In this document: one piece after another, positions 61,621-64,000 of the stretch
Position numbering within the stretch: position 1 is the stretch's first letter
Layout of the letters: the number at the start of each line of letters is the position of its first letter
Assembly (NCBI GenBank): GCA_963169105.1
Contig: OY720634.1
Location: forward strand, 114,674,430 to 114,738,429
Length of the DNA: 64,000 nucleotides
DNA from: Ceriagrion tenellum
Lineage: Eukaryota > Arthropoda > Insecta > Odonata > Coenagrionidae
Reading direction: 5' to 3'
Program-made: the position numbers and the translations under genes
Notes under the pieces: generated by a model
What the model saw: the letters and a program-made list of their open reading frames with translations, nothing else
Databases searched by the model: none
Told to the model about the DNA's origin: nothing

Positions 61621-63345
61621 GTAAAAGCAAGAGAAGGTGACTTGATGTACGAGGAAAGTAAATCCGCAGGGGCCACTGAATGAGAATACTTCCAAGAGGG
61701 AAGAATGACATACGTCTATGACATTCCACTGTACTAAGTTTTCTCCAGCTCAACTTTTACGATTTTCGAGCTTTAAATCGAAAAAAATGACACGCCGTTG
61801 AGGCGAGACTATTGCCTTACTTCTGCGTCCAAAGAACAAGTCTGTAAAACTCACTCACTGAACACACAATTCATACTTTTTCAAAGTCAATTAAAAACAT
61901 AATGTTGCAAATATATACAAAATAAAAACCAGAGCCAATTCAGAAAAATTGGGAGATTTTTGCAATTCGGCAAGTGAAATCAGCATAAGGAATAAGTAAC
62001 ATTAACCCAGGCTAAAAGTACTCCAGAAACTGGATGAAGAATCTTGAAAAGCGTTATACTGACTAAAACACAAGGGAAAAAGTCAGCAAAGCGGCTCAGG
62101 CACATCAACACACAATTAGTATTTTAGGTTACATTAACTGGGAACACAAATCTAGCCACGGAAAAATGTATCCAACAGCGACAGTCTCGACACCATAAAC
62201 TGAAGCTTTCCGTTATCCGTTCTTTCCGTTACGATGTAAGTGATTTGAAGGCAGTTAAAGACAAATGATTACATATTATACAAGAACATAAATTTATGCA
62301 GCTAAAAGTTTACTTTAGGACTACTCAGATGTAGATAAATATAACAGAAAATATGGAAGAAACGGGGCGAAGAATGGAGGTTCCCCAGGATATGGGTGCG
62401 CATAAGGCAGGAAAATATGGGTGCAAGGATGAGGGTAGACCGCCTGTGGACTTGGAGAGGGGTGGAAATTTCAAGGGGGAACTTGTGCGGGGAAAAGAGA
62501 GACAAAAGGGCGACCTGTCGTCATCCAAAACCTTCGTCGTAATAGCCTGCCCGCTGCAGTCCAAAAAGGCCCTCTCCAGAGATTAGACTAGACCTAGCCT
62601 TTGCATTCCTACGCGTGGGAAGTCAATAGATACGGCCCGATAAATATCAAGGAAGTCGAGACGCTTCAACAAAGAACGTGCCTTCGTAGGTAGAGGAATT
62701 TTGTCGGCGTTTGAATAAAAACTGTCGCCGGATTCATGACCGGAACTGACCCTAATGAAACCACCCTCCGGATACGTAAATTTGCAAGAAGTTATTAACT
62801 AACCACCAGATACGAAATGGAATTCAGGATTACTTGGTGGAAATATGGTACAACTCCGAGGCAGTGGAACAAGAATAAGTCCTTCTGTCAAGAAGTAACT
62901 TTTTTTAAACTGCTCAAAATTTGTCGGTTCAACAAAATTTGAAGCAATAAATCCTTCATCCATGGTTTAATACAAGAGTGAGTACGTAAATAGAGAGTAC
63001 ACAAGTGGATTATATTGTTTTCTCAATTTAAGATTCCCTTACTATTGAATGCAGCACGCAGCAGAACAGTGACCTTTGTATATCTAAAACCACATCAAAA
63101 ACCAGAAACTAATTATGACGCAGTTTTAGCAAAATAATATATATTAAATATGATGCAAAAACAGATTTCCTTACCCATTCTTCAACAAACTCCTCTCCTC
63201 GACCTTCTCTACTAGGGCTTCTTTGTAAATATATTCGTATCATTTTTCAATTCATGTGCGTCATTCTGGGTGGCCCCAATGTTCTGCTGGCTGACAAATG
63301 AACTAACTAACTGGAAATTCAACGATTTGCTTGGCAGCGGAAAGA
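61621..63345. other. No gene recognised
   Basis: AT-rich; a small G-richer patch at 62,350-62,590 has opposed open frames without a domain. Confidence 0.5.
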
Positions 63346-63347
63346 CT

Positions 63348-63472
63348 TTATTTTCTCATAGAATTCCTTAATTGTCACCCTCTGAAAGAAAAGTATTTTT
63401 TCTCATAGAATGAGAAGTATTTTTTTATCATAGAATTCCTTATTTTTCACCCTTTGAATGAAAATATTCCAT
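63348..63472 (+). repeat. Local duplication
   Basis: tcatagaattcctta recurs at 63,355 and 63,428, followed by similar ...caccct(c/t)tgaa..gaaa blocks, with a partial copy (tcatagaat) at 63,402. A unit of about 50 bp is duplicated at 73-bp spacing. Confidence 0.7.
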
Positions 63473-63479
63473 GTGACCA

Positions 63480-63655
63480 ATATTAAGGATACGCTGATCG
63501 GGACAACCCACCTCATTAAGTTACGGTGTGACAAGCGAGTGTAGAAATCTACCGAGGTATAAATCTACTCGACTTGACCGGGACTCGAACCCAGATCCCT
63601 CGATATCACTCCGAGCACTGTGCACACAGGGAGCAGCTAAGCTAGCCTGAGGATG
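63480..63655 (-). mobile_element. tRNA-derived SINE head
   Basis: Read on the minus strand: an A-box-like ggctagcttagctgc (63,647-63,633) and a B-box ctgggttcgagtcccgg (63,594-63,578) whose stem ctggg/cccgg can pair around a normal T loop. The middle cannot form a proper anticodon arm, so it is not a tRNA gene. AT-rich body sequence follows to about 63,480. A fragment of the same head lies at 40,345-40,395. Confidence 0.6.
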
Positions 63656-64000
63656 TTGGCGAGTTTTAAATGATTAAGGTGTTCAATTCAACTCAACTAT
63701 TTGAACTGGCTTAATCGACTGATATGATTCCACAAATTTTGGCCCTCATATACATCACTTAGACACAAGAACACTAGCATTTCACAGTTGAAATGGATTT
63801 TTTTAAAATTGGCGGAGAAAAATGGCTTTTGCACATAGTTTACAGAGCTGAAATTCATGTTTTATTGAAAGGTATGAAATACGTGCACTACCATCTTCGA
63901 CATTTTTATAAACCGAATAAGTTGGCATGTAGTATCTTAGTCCTATCAAAGAGTGTTTCATTAAGAAGGGCACGAGAGTACTTCTCATCATCTATCCAAT
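63656..64000. other. No gene recognised
   Basis: AT-rich window end; a short minus frame (63,803-63,991) matches nothing known. Confidence 0.5.

Noticed and set aside
1..64000. CRISPR arrays, bacterial operons, phage or plasmid functions
   Set aside because: No regularly spaced short repeats, no closely packed long frames and no ribosome-binding-site pattern; the window is eukaryotic.

Overview
This is AT-rich, gene-poor nuclear DNA from a eukaryote, most likely an invertebrate and probably an arthropod. I found no bacterial-style gene clusters, operons, CRISPR, rRNA genes, intact tRNA genes or telomere repeats. I could not recognise any complete host gene. Everything I can name is a mobile-element remnant: Penelope-like retroelements (PLEs) with GIY-YIG nuclease, non-LTR retrotransposon fragments, tRNA-derived SINE fragments, a decayed satellite and several fold-back (inverted-repeat) insertions. 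The arthropod assignment is inference from that mix; no marker gene fixes it.

Layout. 1-3.8 kb: unique AT-rich DNA with a pyrimidine-rich island. 3.8-5.4 kb: a tRNA-derived SINE, then the 3' end of a non-LTR element. 6.6-8.6 kb: a GC-rich hairpin patch and a decayed satellite with dimeric period (about 270 bp), bracketed by a 19-bp inverted pair. 12.4-12.9 kb: a dispersed repeat whose relative lies inverted at 36.3 kb. 14.2-14.6 kb: a PLE endonuclease remnant. 23.0-24.0 kb: a Jockey/CR1-like reverse transcriptase fragment, truncated and internally deleted. 24.7-28.0 kb: three fold-back insertions in 3.4 kb, including a young PLE copy (26,503-28,021) with a 13-bp target duplication, near-identical 357-bp inverted arms and a readable RT-thumb/GIY-YIG frame. 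57.6-58.6 kb: a second dead non-LTR element that lost its RT core and was then split by a fold-back carrying a good hammerhead-ribozyme candidate. 63.3-63.7 kb: a local duplication and a tRNA-like SINE head. The rest is AT-rich DNA punctuated by about a dozen GC-richer purine/pyrimidine-skewed islands; their Ser/Pro-rich or Gly/Arg/Glu-rich open frames look like composition effects.

How the parts relate. The strongest signal is the set of PLE-type fold-backs. Three insertions (25.0, 26.5-28.0 and 58.0 kb) share one layout: terminal sequence in inverted orientation with a motif that reads CUGANGA, one base, a stem, then GAAA. That fits what is known of PLE terminal repeats and their hammerhead motifs. 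A fourth fold-back (24.7 kb) has a 14-bp target duplication but no recognised family. All coordinates come from hand reading; alignments and structure predictions were not run.
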